64,000 nucleotides of DNA from DATLGB01 sp038232275 (GCA_038232275.1 JBBSIC010000002.1:39504-103503); one strand, 5' to 3'. Positions 41,390 to 50,122 are shown, counted from the first letter of the stretch. Program-made: numbers and translations. Notes: generated by a model not told the origin, from the sequence alone.

Positions 41390-41830
41390 CTACGCGGCGA
41401 CCGCCAGCCGCCGCTCGCGCTCCTCGGCCTCGGTGAGGTGCTGGTGCGACGGGCAGTAGCCGTTGCCCGGCAGCGGCATGCGCCGGCACGGCCGGCCCTT
41501 GCGCGTCGTCGCCCGGCATTCGAGCCGGTTGCCGAGCGGGTCGAACCCGGTCACCGGCTGCGAGGACAGCCACTCGCCGCACAGGCCGAGGTAGGTGTCG
41601 ATCACCTGGAAGGCGCGGCGCTGGGCCGACATCGGGAAGAAGACCCGGATGTCTGCGAACAGCGTCTTGGACGGCTTCGCGAAGTAGTGCCGGTCCGTGG
41701 CGAGCCGGCGGACGGCGGCTTCGCAGGCCTTCAGGACGTGCTCATGGTTGGACCTGCCGTCGGGACACACGGGCTCGTCGAGGATCTCGTGCGCGAGATC
41801 GCGGTAGATGGCGCGGCTGAAGCGATACAT
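41390..41830 (-). CDS. Conserved hypothetical protein with a Cys/His cluster
   Basis: The 146-residue protein has a helical N-terminal half (RFSRAIYRDLAHEILDEP, then HEHVLKACEAAVRRLATD). A C-terminal Cys/His cluster CRATTRKGRPCRRMPLPGNG then YCPSHQH follows, spaced like a small zinc finger. Similar clusters occur in many unassigned actinobacterial proteins. It precedes hyuA in the order of transcription with only 15 bases between, so it may be the leader gene of that operon. The function is unknown. Confidence 0.65.
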   Translation of the reverse strand: MYRFSRAIYRDLAHEILDEPVCPDGRSNHEHVLKACEAAVRRLATDRHYFAKPSKTLFADIRVFFPMSAQRRAFQVIDTYLGLCGEWLSSQPVTGFDPLGNRLECRATTRKGRPCRRMPLPGNGYCPSHQHLTEAEERERRLAVAA

Positions 41831-41878
41831 CTCTCCCTGGCTTCCCTCTCACTCGCATGGCCGGCGCTTCTTGCGCCG

Positions 41879-43321
41879 CTACTGCCATGAAACGAGGCGG
41901 GGGCTGAAAGCTTGCGGTGACAGAACGGAATGCCGGCCATCCAGTCTGCCGTCGGACGCCGGGAACTCGCTGCGGGCGTGCCCGCCGCGCGTCTCCTCGC
42001 GGGCCAGGGCGCACGCGGCGACGAGTCGCGCGAGCGGGTGCGGGTCCCCGAGCAGCTCCCGCAGATCCGCGGCGCTGCGCTCCAGGCCGGCCAGCCGCCA
42101 CATCGCCTCGCGGGTCTCGCGCGACGGCGGCGGCGGCGCGTCGCCCGCCGGCGTCCGCGTCTGAGAAGGAGCGCGCTCGCGCAGGCCCGCGATCGCCGCG
42201 CGGCGGCCGAACACGAAGCACTCCGACAGCGAGTTGGAGGCGAGGCGGTTGGCGCCGTGCAGGCCGGTGCAGGCGACCTCGCCGACGGCGAACAGCCCGG
42301 GCGTCGCCGTATGGCCCTCGAGGTCGGTCACCACGCCGCCCATGACGTAGTGGCTGGCCGGCGCGACGGGGACCAGCTCGGTCGCGGGGTCGACGCCCGC
42401 CGAGCGCAGCGCCTCGACGATGTTCGGGAAGCGCTGCGGGTCGACCGCGCGCATGTCGAGCCCGACATGCGGCGCGCCGGTCTCGCGCAGCAGGCGGAAG
42501 ATCGCGCCGGCGACGGCGTCGCGCGGCGCGAGCTCGTCGACGAAGCGCTCGCCGCCGGGGCCGTGCAGGGTCGCCCCCTCGCCGCGGACGGCCTCGGAGA
42601 TGAGAAAGCCCTCGCGCCCGCGGACCCCCGCGACGGCGGTGGGATGAAACTGGGCGAACTCGAGGTCGGCGAGCTCGGCGCCCGCGGCGCGGGCCAGCAG
42701 CAGGCCGGAGCCCCACGAGCCGGGCGGGTTGGTCGTGCGCGACCACAGGGCTGCGCCGCCGCCCGTGCAGAGCACGACGGCGCGGGCGCCCAGCGCGCGT
42801 CCGTCGTCGAGCACCGTGCCGGTGCAGCGGCCGCGCCCGTCGATGGCCAGCGCGGTGACGCGGGCGCCCTCGCCGACCTCGATCAGCGGCTCGGCCACCG
42901 CGCGCGCGGCGAGCGTGCGCAGGATCCGCCGGCCCGTTTCGCTGCCCCCGGCGTGCACGACCCGGCGCACGGAGTGGCCGCCCTCGAGGCCGAGCTGCGG
43001 GTGGCCGGCGGGGTCGTCGTCGAAGCGGACGCCGAGCTCCACGAGGTCGGCGAAGCGCGCGGGCGCCTCGCGGCAGAGGACCTCGGCCGCGCTGCGGCGC
43101 ACGAGGCCGCGGCCGGCGGCGAGCGTGTCCTTCAGGTGCTGCCCGGGGGAGTCCTCGGGCGCGAGCGCCGCGGCGAGCCCGCCCTGCGCCCAGTACGACG
43201 CGGTCTCGGCGAGCGCCATGGCGCTCACGAGCACGACGCGGGCGCCCTCGCGGGCAGCGCACAGCGCGGTGTAGAGCCCGGCCGCCCCGGCGCCGACGAC
43301 GATCAGCTCGGGCGGGGGCAT
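41879..43321 (-). CDS. nadB: L-aspartate oxidase
   Basis: The 480-residue flavoprotein has the FAD motif VVGAGAAGLYTALCAAREG, then ASYWAQGGLAAAL, QFHPTAV, the active-site region LISEAVRGEGATL and VGEVACTGLHGANRLASNSL. It oxidises aspartate to iminoaspartate, the first step of de novo NAD synthesis. The covalent-FAD histidine of succinate dehydrogenase is absent, supporting NadB. nadA and nadC are not in the window. It is divergent from the amidohydrolase gene with a 17-base gap. Confidence 0.92.
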   Translation of the reverse strand: MPPPELIVVGAGAAGLYTALCAAREGARVVLVSAMALAETASYWAQGGLAAALAPEDSPGQHLKDTLAAGRGLVRRSAAEVLCREAPARFADLVELGVRFDDDPAGHPQLGLEGGHSVRRVVHAGGSETGRRILRTLAARAVAEPLIEVGEGARVTALAIDGRGRCTGTVLDDGRALGARAVVLCTGGGAALWSRTTNPPGSWGSGLLLARAAGAELADLEFAQFHPTAVAGVRGREGFLISEAVRGEGATLHGPGGERFVDELAPRDAVAGAIFRLLRETGAPHVGLDMRAVDPQRFPNIVEALRSAGVDPATELVPVAPASHYVMGGVVTDLEGHTATPGLFAVGEVACTGLHGANRLASNSLSECFVFGRRAAIAGLRERAPSQTRTPAGDAPPPPSRETREAMWRLAGLERSAADLRELLGDPHPLARLVAACALAREETRGGHARSEFPASDGRLDGRHSVLSPQAFSPRLVSWQ

Positions 43322-43338
43322 CGGGGTACCGTATCCGC

Positions 43339-44370
43339 GTGCCCCGTCCGCTCTGGCTCTCGCACCCGGCGTCGCTGGCCCACGTCATCCGCGGGCATCC
43401 CGAGCGCCCCGAGCGCCTGGTCGGCCTGGAGGCCGCGCTGGAGGCCAACGGCTGGTTCGGCTGGGAGCGCGCGCTGTCGCCCGAGGCGACGCGCGAGCAG
43501 CTCGCCGCCGTGCACACCGAGCGGCTGATCGACCGCGTGCAGTCGCTGTGCGAGTCCGGCGGCGGGCAGATCGACTCCGACACCGCCTGCGTGCGGGCGA
43601 CCTGGCCGGCGGCGCTGCACGCCGCGGGCGGCGCGGTCGCGCTCGTCGACGCGCTCACCTGCGGCGCCGCGCCGTTCGGCTTCTCAGCGCACCGGCCGCC
43701 GGGCCACCACGCCGAGCCGGGCCGCGCGATGGGCTTCTGCCTTTTCGACTCGATCGCCGTCGGCGCCGCCCACGCGCTGAGCACCGGGGCGGCGCAGCGG
43801 GTGCTGATCTTCGACTGGGACGTCCACCACGGCAACGGGACGAACGCGATCTTCCACGCATCGCGCGAGGTGCTCTTCGTCTCCGTGCACCAGTCGCCGC
43901 TGTATCCGGGAACGGGGGAGGCCTCGGATTTCGGCAGCGAGGCCGGCGAGGGCTACACGGTCAACCTGCCGGTCCCGCCGGGCTCCGGCGACGAGGCCTA
44001 CCTGTCGCTCACCGAGCACGTCGTGGCGCCGCTCGCGCGCGCCTTCGAGCCGCAGCTCGTGCTCGTCTCCGCCGGCTTCGACGCGCACGCCGGGGACCCG
44101 CTCGCGGATTGCCGCGTCACCGAGGCGGGCTTCGCGGGCATGACCGGCTCGCTGCGCCGCGCGTGCGCCGAGCTGGGCGTGCCGCTCGGCTTCGTGCTCG
44201 AGGGCGGCTACGTCGTCGACGCGCTCGCCGACTCGGTCTGCGCGCTGCTGGGAGTCCTCGACGGCGACCCGCCGCCCGCCGCCGACGTCGCGCTGCACCC
44301 GCTCGCGGCGGCGGCCGTCTCCCGCCTGAGCCGCTGGTGGCCCGGACTCGAGCCGGCTACTTCGGCTTGA
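43339..44370 (+). CDS. Histone-deacetylase-like amidohydrolase
   Basis: The 343-residue protein has the HDAC fold marks: RGHPERPERL, HRPPGHHAEPGRAMGFCLF with catalytic His123-His124, the zinc ligands Asp161 and His163 in DWDVHHGNGT, and the third ligand in SAGFDAHAGDPL. The gating tyrosine lies in LEGGYVVD. Bacterial members act on acetylated polyamines, acetoin-related ligands or proteins. Start GTG 43339. The end overlaps the convergent SPOR gene by 14 bases. Confidence 0.9.
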   Translation: MPRPLWLSHPASLAHVIRGHPERPERLVGLEAALEANGWFGWERALSPEATREQLAAVHTERLIDRVQSLCESGGGQIDSDTACVRATWPAALHAAGGAVALVDALTCGAAPFGFSAHRPPGHHAEPGRAMGFCLFDSIAVGAAHALSTGAAQRVLIFDWDVHHGNGTNAIFHASREVLFVSVHQSPLYPGTGEASDFGSEAGEGYTVNLPVPPGSGDEAYLSLTEHVVAPLARAFEPQLVLVSAGFDAHAGDPLADCRVTEAGFAGMTGSLRRACAELGVPLGFVLEGGYVVDALADSVCALLGVLDGDPPPAADVALHPLAAAAVSRLSRWWPGLEPATSA

Positions 44371-45088
44371 CCTGCTTGGCGTAGGCGCCGGGGGCGCCGG
44401 ACTGGGCGGCCGTGGCGGCGGCCTGCGCGGCCTTGAGCGTGTCGAACTGGCCGGAGAAGACGACCCAGTAGCCCTTGCGCAAGCTCGAGTAGTCGTCGGA
44501 GTGCAGGATCCCGATGCCCGGGACGGCCGAGAGGCTCTTGGCCTTCGCCACGGCCTCCGGGCGCGTGGTGCCGGAGAAGAGGATCACCGTGTACGCGGTC
44601 TTGCCGGCCGGCCAGGACGCAAAGCCGCCGCCCCCCCGGCCCGGCGCCGGCGCGGGGGTGGTCGAGCCCGGCGTGGTGGAGGGCCGCGGCGCGGGCCCGG
44701 ATGGCCCGGACAGGCCGGAGGGCCCCGCCGGACCGGATGGACCAGACGGACCGGACGGACCGGACGGACCGGACGGGCTGACCAGCCCCGTCGGGCCGGT
44801 CGGCGCGGCCGGCGCCGGCGTGCCGGCGGGCGCGCCGGCGACCTGCTCCGCGTCGCCCGAGAGCTGCACGAAGGCGAAGACGAGGGCGGCGGCCGCGATC
44901 GTCAGCACGGCGGCGACGATCGCCACGGGCGTGCGCCAGCCGGGGGCGCCGGCGACCACGGATGTCACTGCGGCACCGCAGTTCAGACACCAGTCCTGAC
45001 CGGGGCTCACCGGGGCGCCGCAGCGCGGGCATCCGGGCAGGTCGGGCGGCCCCGGCGGCGGGGGCGGCGGGAGGTCGGGCGTGCTCAT
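44357..45088 (-). CDS. Zinc ribbon-membrane-collagen-like-SPOR protein
   Basis: From ATG 45088 the 243-residue protein has a zinc ribbon (CPRCGAPVSPGQDWCLNCG) and then a membrane helix (VAIVAAVLTIAAAALVFAF). Next comes a run of about 12 Gly-x-x repeats (GPTGLVSPSGPSGPSGP and so on). A C-terminal SPOR domain (YTVILFSGTT, then GYWVVFSGQFDTLKAAQ) ends the protein. SPOR binds naked glycan strands at septa. This layout places the ribbon inside and SPOR outside the membrane. It overlaps the upstream gene by four bases. Confidence 0.7.
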   Translation of the reverse strand: MSTPDLPPPPPPGPPDLPGCPRCGAPVSPGQDWCLNCGAAVTSVVAGAPGWRTPVAIVAAVLTIAAAALVFAFVQLSGDAEQVAGAPAGTPAPAAPTGPTGLVSPSGPSGPSGPSGPSGPAGPSGLSGPSGPAPRPSTTPGSTTPAPAPGRGGGGFASWPAGKTAYTVILFSGTTRPEAVAKAKSLSAVPGIGILHSDDYSSLRKGYWVVFSGQFDTLKAAQAAATAAQSGAPGAYAKQVKPK

Positions 45089-45792
45089 GCGGGCGGCTGC
45101 ACCCGGGTGGGCGCCTCGGAGGCAGAAGGCGGCATGACGTCCGCGGAGGGCGCCGTGCCCTGCGCCGGCGGTGCGGTCGGCGGAGGAGGCGGCGGCGGCG
45201 GTGCGGCGGCCGGCATCTCCTCGCCGTGCCCTTCGACCCACGCGTGCGACGACGCGCTGACGGCGCCGAGGGCGGGCAGGTCGGCCGGCCGGGCGGCGGG
45301 CGGCGGGCGGGCGCCGGGGGCGACCGGCGTGCCGCAGGCCCAGCAGAAGCGGGCGTCGCTGCCGTAGATCTCGCCGCAGCTCGGGCAGGCGCCGCCGATG
45401 CCGGGCTCGCGCACCACGCGGCCGCGGCGGTCGTCGAGCAGGCCCTCGAGCTCGCGCCGCTCGGCGTCGACGGTCGCCATCCGTCCGAGCTTCTCGGTCA
45501 CCAGGCGCCGGTGGGCGTCCGAGCCGGACTGGCCTGAGCGGTGGACCTCGAAGACGAGGCCGCCGAGGTCGCGAAGCAGCAGCTCGCGGACCCCGCGCAG
45601 GTGGCGCAGGCGGCGGCGCAGCCGGCCGCGGCGCTGCGTAGTGGGGCGGTCCCCGACCAGCTTGTCGAGGTCGGTCCCGGCGGGCACGGGCGGCTGGGCT
45701 CCGGCATCGGGAGCCTCGGGCTGGGGCGTGGTCGCGCCCGCGTCATCGACCGCGGAGCGCGCGGGTCGCTTGGCTCGGAACAGGTTCTTCAT
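45085..45792 (-). CDS. Zinc-ribbon protein with Pro/Ala-rich ends
   Basis: The 235-residue protein has a Pro/Ala-rich N terminus and a basic helical part (GRLRRRLRHLRGVRELLLRD, then a heptad-like helix to residue 125). A zinc ribbon (CPSCGEIYGSDARFCWACG) and a long disordered Pro/Ala tail follow. No membrane segment is seen. It is translationally coupled (ATGA) to the SPOR protein and may act as its cytoplasmic partner. The function is unknown. Confidence 0.6.
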   Translation of the reverse strand: MKNLFRAKRPARSAVDDAGATTPQPEAPDAGAQPPVPAGTDLDKLVGDRPTTQRRGRLRRRLRHLRGVRELLLRDLGGLVFEVHRSGQSGSDAHRRLVTEKLGRMATVDAERRELEGLLDDRRGRVVREPGIGGACPSCGEIYGSDARFCWACGTPVAPGARPPPAARPADLPALGAVSASSHAWVEGHGEEMPAAAPPPPPPPPTAPPAQGTAPSADVMPPSASEAPTRVQPPA

Positions 45793-45844
45793 GATCGGAC
45801 GGCTGGCGTCTGGAACGGGCGAGTGTAGGCCCGGGTTGTGGTTA

Positions 45845-46771
45845 TCAGGCGATCTCGCGCCAGGCGGCGACCACCCGGGCCGCCATGCGGTCCGCGGAGA
45901 ACAGCTCGGCCCGCGCGCGCCCGTCGACCCGCGGATCGGGGTCGGTCAGGATGGGCTCGAGAGCGGCGAGCCAGGCCGCCCGGTCCCACGGCAGGCAGCG
46001 GCTTCCGGCGATGCCGCCGAGCGCGACGGGGTGGATTCCGACGGGGGTCGCGAGCGCCGGGACGCCGCACGCCAGCGCCTCGATCACCGACAGCCCGAAG
46101 CCCTCGTCGAGCGACGGCACCAGCACCGCGTTCGCGGCGTTGATCCAGTACGGGACCTCTTCAGGCGCGACGTTTCCCAGCGTCAACAGGGGTACGTCGC
46201 CGGCGGCCTCCACGGCCCGGCTGAAGCCCTTCAGCGGGCGGGCCGGGTCGTGGGGGAAGAGCAGGTACGGGCCGGCGGGATCGAGGCCGAGGTGGGCGCG
46301 CGCCTCGGCACGCGGGATGCAGGCAAAGCGCCGGATGTCGACGCCGACGGGCAGGACGGCGACGCGGCGCGTCGTCCCCGCCCCGGGCACGTTGGCGCTG
46401 AAGGCGCGCGAGACCGCGGCGGGGACGACGAACGGCACCACGGCGCGGGTGATCAGCCGCGAGCGCGGGTGGAAGAGGTCGTTGCCGTGCAGCGTGACGA
46501 GCACCGGGCCGAGCCGGGCGAGCAGCGCCGGCCAGGCCGTCAGGCCGAAGTGCGCGTGGACGACGTCGAAGCGCCGCCCGCCGAAGCGCCGGCGCAGGTC
46601 ACGCACCGCCTTCGGATAGGCGGAGAGCCCCGGCGGGAAGGCGTGCAGCTCCACCTCGACGTCGTCGCGACGGCGCAGCGCCTCGACCTGGTCGAACACG
46701 AAGGACCCGAGCGCGGGGCGGTCGGGGGTGGGGTACATGTTGGTGACGACGAGCGCGCGCACTTCTGGCAC
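45845..46771 (-). CDS. Glycosyltransferase family 4
   Basis: The 308-residue protein has a GT-B layout: N-terminal VVTNMYPTPDRPALGSFV and FDVVHAHFGLTAW, and C-terminal VPSLDEGFGLSVIEALACG with the donor-binding Glu pair, then VPALATPVGIHPVALGG. It would transfer a sugar from a nucleotide donor to a glycan or lipid in the cytoplasm. The start is ATG 46771. It is somewhat shorter than usual (about 370) because the linker is short. It is divergent from the pilin gene. Confidence 0.85.
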   Translation of the reverse strand: MPEVRALVVTNMYPTPDRPALGSFVFDQVEALRRRDDVEVELHAFPPGLSAYPKAVRDLRRRFGGRRFDVVHAHFGLTAWPALLARLGPVLVTLHGNDLFHPRSRLITRAVVPFVVPAAVSRAFSANVPGAGTTRRVAVLPVGVDIRRFACIPRAEARAHLGLDPAGPYLLFPHDPARPLKGFSRAVEAAGDVPLLTLGNVAPEEVPYWINAANAVLVPSLDEGFGLSVIEALACGVPALATPVGIHPVALGGIAGSRCLPWDRAAWLAALEPILTDPDPRVDGRARAELFSADRMAARVVAAWREIA

Positions 46772-46888
46772 ATCTTTGTCACGAAGTCGGCACGACGGCG
46801 TCTAGAGCCGTCACGCGATCCTCCGAAGACTCCTGTTCACCGGCTCCGCCACCGCGGCGGGGCACCACCGCGAAGGACGGAGGACACG

Positions 46889-47107
46889 ATGGGGTACGAG
46901 GTGATGGGCCGCATCCACGGGGCGCTGCTGAGCCTGCGGCGCGAGGGCGGCCAGGGGACGGTCGAGTACGTCGGCCTGATCCTGCTGCTGGCGGTCGTGC
47001 TGGCCGGGGTGGTCAAGGCCGCTGGCGGCTTCTCGGACAACAAGGGCATCGCCAAGTCCGTGATCACCAAGCTCCAGTCGGCGATCACGAAGGTCGGCGG
47101 GGGCTAG
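46889..47107 (+). CDS. Flp/Fap-type pilin
   Basis: The 72-residue protein has the pilin signature: a short basic leader (GRIHGALLSLRREGG), then GQGTVEYVGLILLLAVVLAGV with the conserved Glu five residues after the cleavage-site Gly. A short soluble tail (FSDNKGIAKSVITKLQSAI) follows. A good ribosome site (GGAGG) precedes the ATG. Flp pilins form thin adhesive pili with tad genes, but none is nearby. It lies just upstream of murI. Confidence 0.8.
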   Translation: MGYEVMGRIHGALLSLRREGGQGTVEYVGLILLLAVVLAGVVKAAGGFSDNKGIAKSVITKLQSAITKVGGG

Positions 47108-47143
47108 ACGGGGCGGCCGCGGCGCCTGCGACACTGGGCGCCG

Positions 47144-48028
47144 ATGACGGGCGCCACCACAACCGCGCAGCGCCGCCGCCCCATCGGGGTCTTCGACTCC
47201 GGGGTCGGCGGGCTGACCGTGCTCCACGAGCTGCTGGTCAACCTGCCCCACGAGGACTTCCTGTACCTCGGGGACAGCGCCCGCTTCCCGTACGGCACCC
47301 GGCAGCCCGAGGAGCTGCAGGGCTTCGCCGTCCACGTCGCGGGCGAGCTCGTGGCGCGCGGCGCGAAGCTGATCGTGGTCGCGTGCAACTCGGCGACCGC
47401 GGCGGCGGCGGACCTGCTCGAGGCGCGCTTCGGGGGCGAGGCCGGGATCGACGTCATCTCGGTGATCGCCCCGGAGTCCCAGGAGGCGGCGGTCCTGACG
47501 CGCACGGGCCGCGTCGGGCTGCTGGGGACGCCGGCCACCGTGGCCTCGGGCGCCTACGAGCGGGCGCTGCGCAACGCCGACCCGCACCTGCGGCTCACGA
47601 GCGTCGCGTGCCCGGAGCTCACGCCGCTGATCCAGGCGGGCCTGACCTTCGACGACGAGATGGTGCGCACCGTGCGCGACTACTGCGAGCCGCTGCGCGA
47701 GGCGCGCGTGGACACGGTGATCCTGGGCTGCACGCACTATCCGCTCATCCGCCCGATGATCCAGCGCATGCTCGGCCGGGACGTCACCCTGATCACCCCG
47801 GGCGCGGCGATCGCCCGCCGCGTCGAGTGCGCGCTGGCCGCGCGCGACCTGGACTCCCCGGCGCAGGACGAGGGGCATTACCGCTTCCTGTGCACCGGCG
47901 ACGTCGACGAGTTCCGCGCGCTCGGCACCCGTTTTTTGCAGCTGCCGCTCGGGCCGGTCGAGCACGTCGACGTCCACGAGGCCGAGACCGTCCTGCTCGA
48001 CCTCCCGGCGCCGGCGGGCTTGCGCTGA
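47144..48028 (+). CDS. murI: Glutamate racemase
   Basis: The 294-residue protein has both catalytic cysteines: the first in VVACNSATAAAAD and the second in LGCTHYPLIRP. Other marks are GVFDSGVGGLTVL and YLGDSARFPYG. It makes D-glutamate for peptidoglycan. Its TGA overlaps the rph ATG (TGATG), so the two are translationally coupled. This murI-rph-rdgB order is common in actinobacteria. Confidence 0.95.
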   Translation: MTGATTTAQRRRPIGVFDSGVGGLTVLHELLVNLPHEDFLYLGDSARFPYGTRQPEELQGFAVHVAGELVARGAKLIVVACNSATAAAADLLEARFGGEAGIDVISVIAPESQEAAVLTRTGRVGLLGTPATVASGAYERALRNADPHLRLTSVACPELTPLIQAGLTFDDEMVRTVRDYCEPLREARVDTVILGCTHYPLIRPMIQRMLGRDVTLITPGAAIARRVECALAARDLDSPAQDEGHYRFLCTGDVDEFRALGTRFLQLPLGPVEHVDVHEAETVLLDLPAPAGLR

Positions 48029-48750
48029 TGGCCGGGCGCTCCCACGGCCGCGCGGCGGACGAGCTGCGCTCCGTCACGATCGAGCCTGGGTTCGTGCGCA
48101 CCGCCACCGGCTCGGCGCTGATCTCCTGCGGCGAGACGCGCGTGATCTGCACGGCCTCCGTGCAGGAGTCCGTGCCCCGGTGGATGCAGGGCCGCGGCCG
48201 GGGCTGGGTCACGGCGGAGTACGGGATGCTGCCCGCCTCCACGGGCGACCGCAAGCCGCGCGACATCTCCAAGGGCAAGGCGGACGGGCGCTCGGTCGAG
48301 ATCCAGCGGCTGATCGGCCGCGCGCTGCGCGGGGTCGTCGACTTCGAGCGGCTCGGCGAGCGCACGGTCTACGTCGACTGCGACGTCCTGCAGGCCGACG
48401 GCGGCACCCGCTGCGCGTCGATCACCGGCGGCTATGTGGCGCTCGACCTGGCCCTGCGGTCGCTGGTCGAGGGCGGCAAGCTCGACGCCATACCGCTCAC
48501 GGGCAGCATCGCGGCCGTCTCCTGCGGCATCGTCGGCGGCGTCGCGCTGCTCGACCTCGACTACCCGGAGGACTCCTCGGCCGAGGTCGACGCCAACGTC
48601 GTCATGACCGGCGACGGCGGGCTGGTCGAGGTGCAGGCGACCGCCGAGCGCACGCCGCTGTCGCGCGCGCATCTCGACGACCTGCTGGCGCTGGCCGAGA
48701 AGGGCATCGGCGCGCTGCGCGAGGCCCAGGCCGCCGCCGTCGCGGGCTGA
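48028..48750 (+). CDS. rph: Ribonuclease PH
   Basis: From ATG 48028 there are 240 residues: CTASVQESVPRWMQGRGRGWVT (phosphate-binding Arg), GWVTAEYGMLPAST and RSVEIQRLIGRALRGVVD, then DCDVLQADGGTRCASITGG. It trims tRNA 3' ends phosphorolytically. It is complete and of normal length. The rdgB start follows 8 bases after the stop. Confidence 0.95.
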   Translation: MAGRSHGRAADELRSVTIEPGFVRTATGSALISCGETRVICTASVQESVPRWMQGRGRGWVTAEYGMLPASTGDRKPRDISKGKADGRSVEIQRLIGRALRGVVDFERLGERTVYVDCDVLQADGGTRCASITGGYVALDLALRSLVEGGKLDAIPLTGSIAAVSCGIVGGVALLDLDYPEDSSAEVDANVVMTGDGGLVEVQATAERTPLSRAHLDDLLALAEKGIGALREAQAAAVAG

Positions 48751-48758
48751 GGCCGCGC

Positions 48759-49352
48759 ATGCCGACGACGAGCCTCGTCCTCGCGACGCACAACGAGCAC
48801 AAGCTGCGCGAGCTCGCCCGCCTGCGGGGCGGCGAGGTCGACGTGCGCCCGCTGCCCGCGGGCAGCACCACACCGCCGGAGACGGGGGAGACCTTCGCCG
48901 AGAACGCGCTGATCAAGGCCCGCGCCGCCGCGGCGGCCACCGAGCGGGCGGCGATCGCCGACGACTCAGGCATCGGCGCCGAGGTCCTCGGCTGGCGCCC
49001 GGGCGTCTACTCCGCCCGCTACGCGGGCGGCGGCGCCACCGACCAGGCCAACCTCGACAGGCTGCGCGGCGAGGTCGAGGCCGGTTCGCGGCTGCGCTAC
49101 ACGTGCGTCGTCGCCCACGTCTCCGCCGACGGGGTAGAGACGCTCTTCGAGGGCGTGTGCGAGGGCACGATGGCCGCCGAGGCCCGCGGCGAGCGCGGCT
49201 TCGGCTACGACCCGGTCTTCGTCCCCGACGGCGACACGCGGGCGATGGCCGAGCTCTCCGACGCCGAGAAGGACGTCGTCTCCCACCGCGGCATCGCGGC
49301 GCGCAAGCTGCTGGCCTGGCTGGCGGGCGGCTGCCGGCGCCACCCCCTATGA
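48759..49352 (+). CDS. rdgB: XTP/dITP diphosphatase (RdgB/HAM1)
   Basis: The 197-residue protein has the nucleotide-binding start LVLATHNEHKLREL, then ETGETFAENALIKARAAA (metal Glu), ADDSGIGAEVLGWRPGVYSARYAG and GERGFGYDPVFVPDG. SHRGIAARKL ends the fold. It hydrolyses deaminated purine nucleotides such as ITP and XTP to monophosphates. It is the last gene of the murI operon. Confidence 0.95.
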   Translation: MPTTSLVLATHNEHKLRELARLRGGEVDVRPLPAGSTTPPETGETFAENALIKARAAAAATERAAIADDSGIGAEVLGWRPGVYSARYAGGGATDQANLDRLRGEVEAGSRLRYTCVVAHVSADGVETLFEGVCEGTMAAEARGERGFGYDPVFVPDGDTRAMAELSDAEKDVVSHRGIAARKLLAWLAGGCRRHPL

Positions 49353-49930
49353 GGCCTCGCCCGGCGTTCGCAGATAAGGCATCTCATGGATGCCGGATCT
49401 GCGATTCCTGGGCTCGCGGCCGGAGGTCGCCGAACCAACGCAGCTCGGCCGCAGGTCCTTGCGCACGAGCGCGCCGACGCGGAAGCGAAATCGAGGACGC
49501 CCACGCGGGCGCGAACCGAGCGCGCCGGAGGCGGGCGCGAACAGGGGGAACGAGGGGCCGGCCGGTTCGTTTACCCCCACTTGCGCACGCGGGAAGTTGC
49601 CCTTCTGGGGGTGGACGTCGTTTCGTCGCGCCTGACCCCACTATTCGCCTGCGGCCCGGTTGCCGTGTCGACTTCGGGTGCCCATAGCAATCACAACTCG
49701 CCGCGCGACGCCCCGGCAGCGGCGGGGCCGCCTCCGCAGCCGCGCGGCCGCCCCCGCAGCGCCGCGGCCGCCGAGGCGGGGCAGCTACCTAGACCCTGGG
49801 CTCCAGGGTCACGACGTTCGCGGCAAGTAGGACGCGGGGATTCCAGCCCGACCCCTACCCAGCCGGCTGTCGACGCCGGTCCTCGGTGCGCACCCACCTG
49901 CATGCCTCCTGCCGCCGCTTCCTCAGCCTG
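49353..49930. other. Long intergenic region without a recognisable gene
   Basis: These 578 bases follow rdgB. Open frames are long only because of GC content and show no family-like sequence. A GC-rich palindromic patch lies around 49710-49785, and a 35-base stretch at 49836-49870 resembles one at 1548-1584. No tRNA was found. Confidence 0.45.
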
Positions 49931-49953
49931 GATCCACCGATCATCGGTGGATC
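49931..49953. terminator. Perfect hairpin after the small membrane-protein gene
   Basis: GATCCACCGA-TCA-TCGGTGGATC is a perfect 10-bp stem just beyond the minus-strand stop codon. It is a likely terminator for that gene, though no T-run follows. Confidence 0.6.
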
Positions 49954-49957
49954 AGCC

Positions 49958-50122
49958 TCAGTGGAGGTTGATCGCCGCGCTGAGGCCCACCGCGGCGAGC
50001 ACGCCGGCGTAGCCGTAGTACTGGTCGAGGAGCAGGACGAGGGCGGCGACGACGCAGATCACCACGGTGATCAGCCAGGCGATCCGGGAGAGGTCCACAG
50101 GCGTATCGTGCCCGACGCTCAT
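49958..50122 (-). CDS. Small membrane protein (54 residues)
   Basis: The product has a short polar N terminus (MSVGHDTPVDLSRIAW) and a strong membrane helix (LITVVICVVAALVLLL). A second hydrophobic stretch (GYAGVLAAVGLSAAI) follows and the protein ends NLH. Hydrophobic codons are clustered as in a real membrane protein, and a hairpin follows the stop. Its ATG (complement of 50120-50122) overlaps the ATG of the divergent next gene through CATG. The function is unknown. Confidence 0.6.
   Translation of the reverse strand: MSVGHDTPVDLSRIAWLITVVICVVAALVLLLDQYYGYAGVLAAVGLSAAINLH

Noticed and set aside
49386..50012. A 208-codon open frame after rdgB
   Set aside because: Composition is Arg/Ala/Pro-rich without secondary-structure pattern, and its end overlaps the small membrane-protein gene on the other strand.
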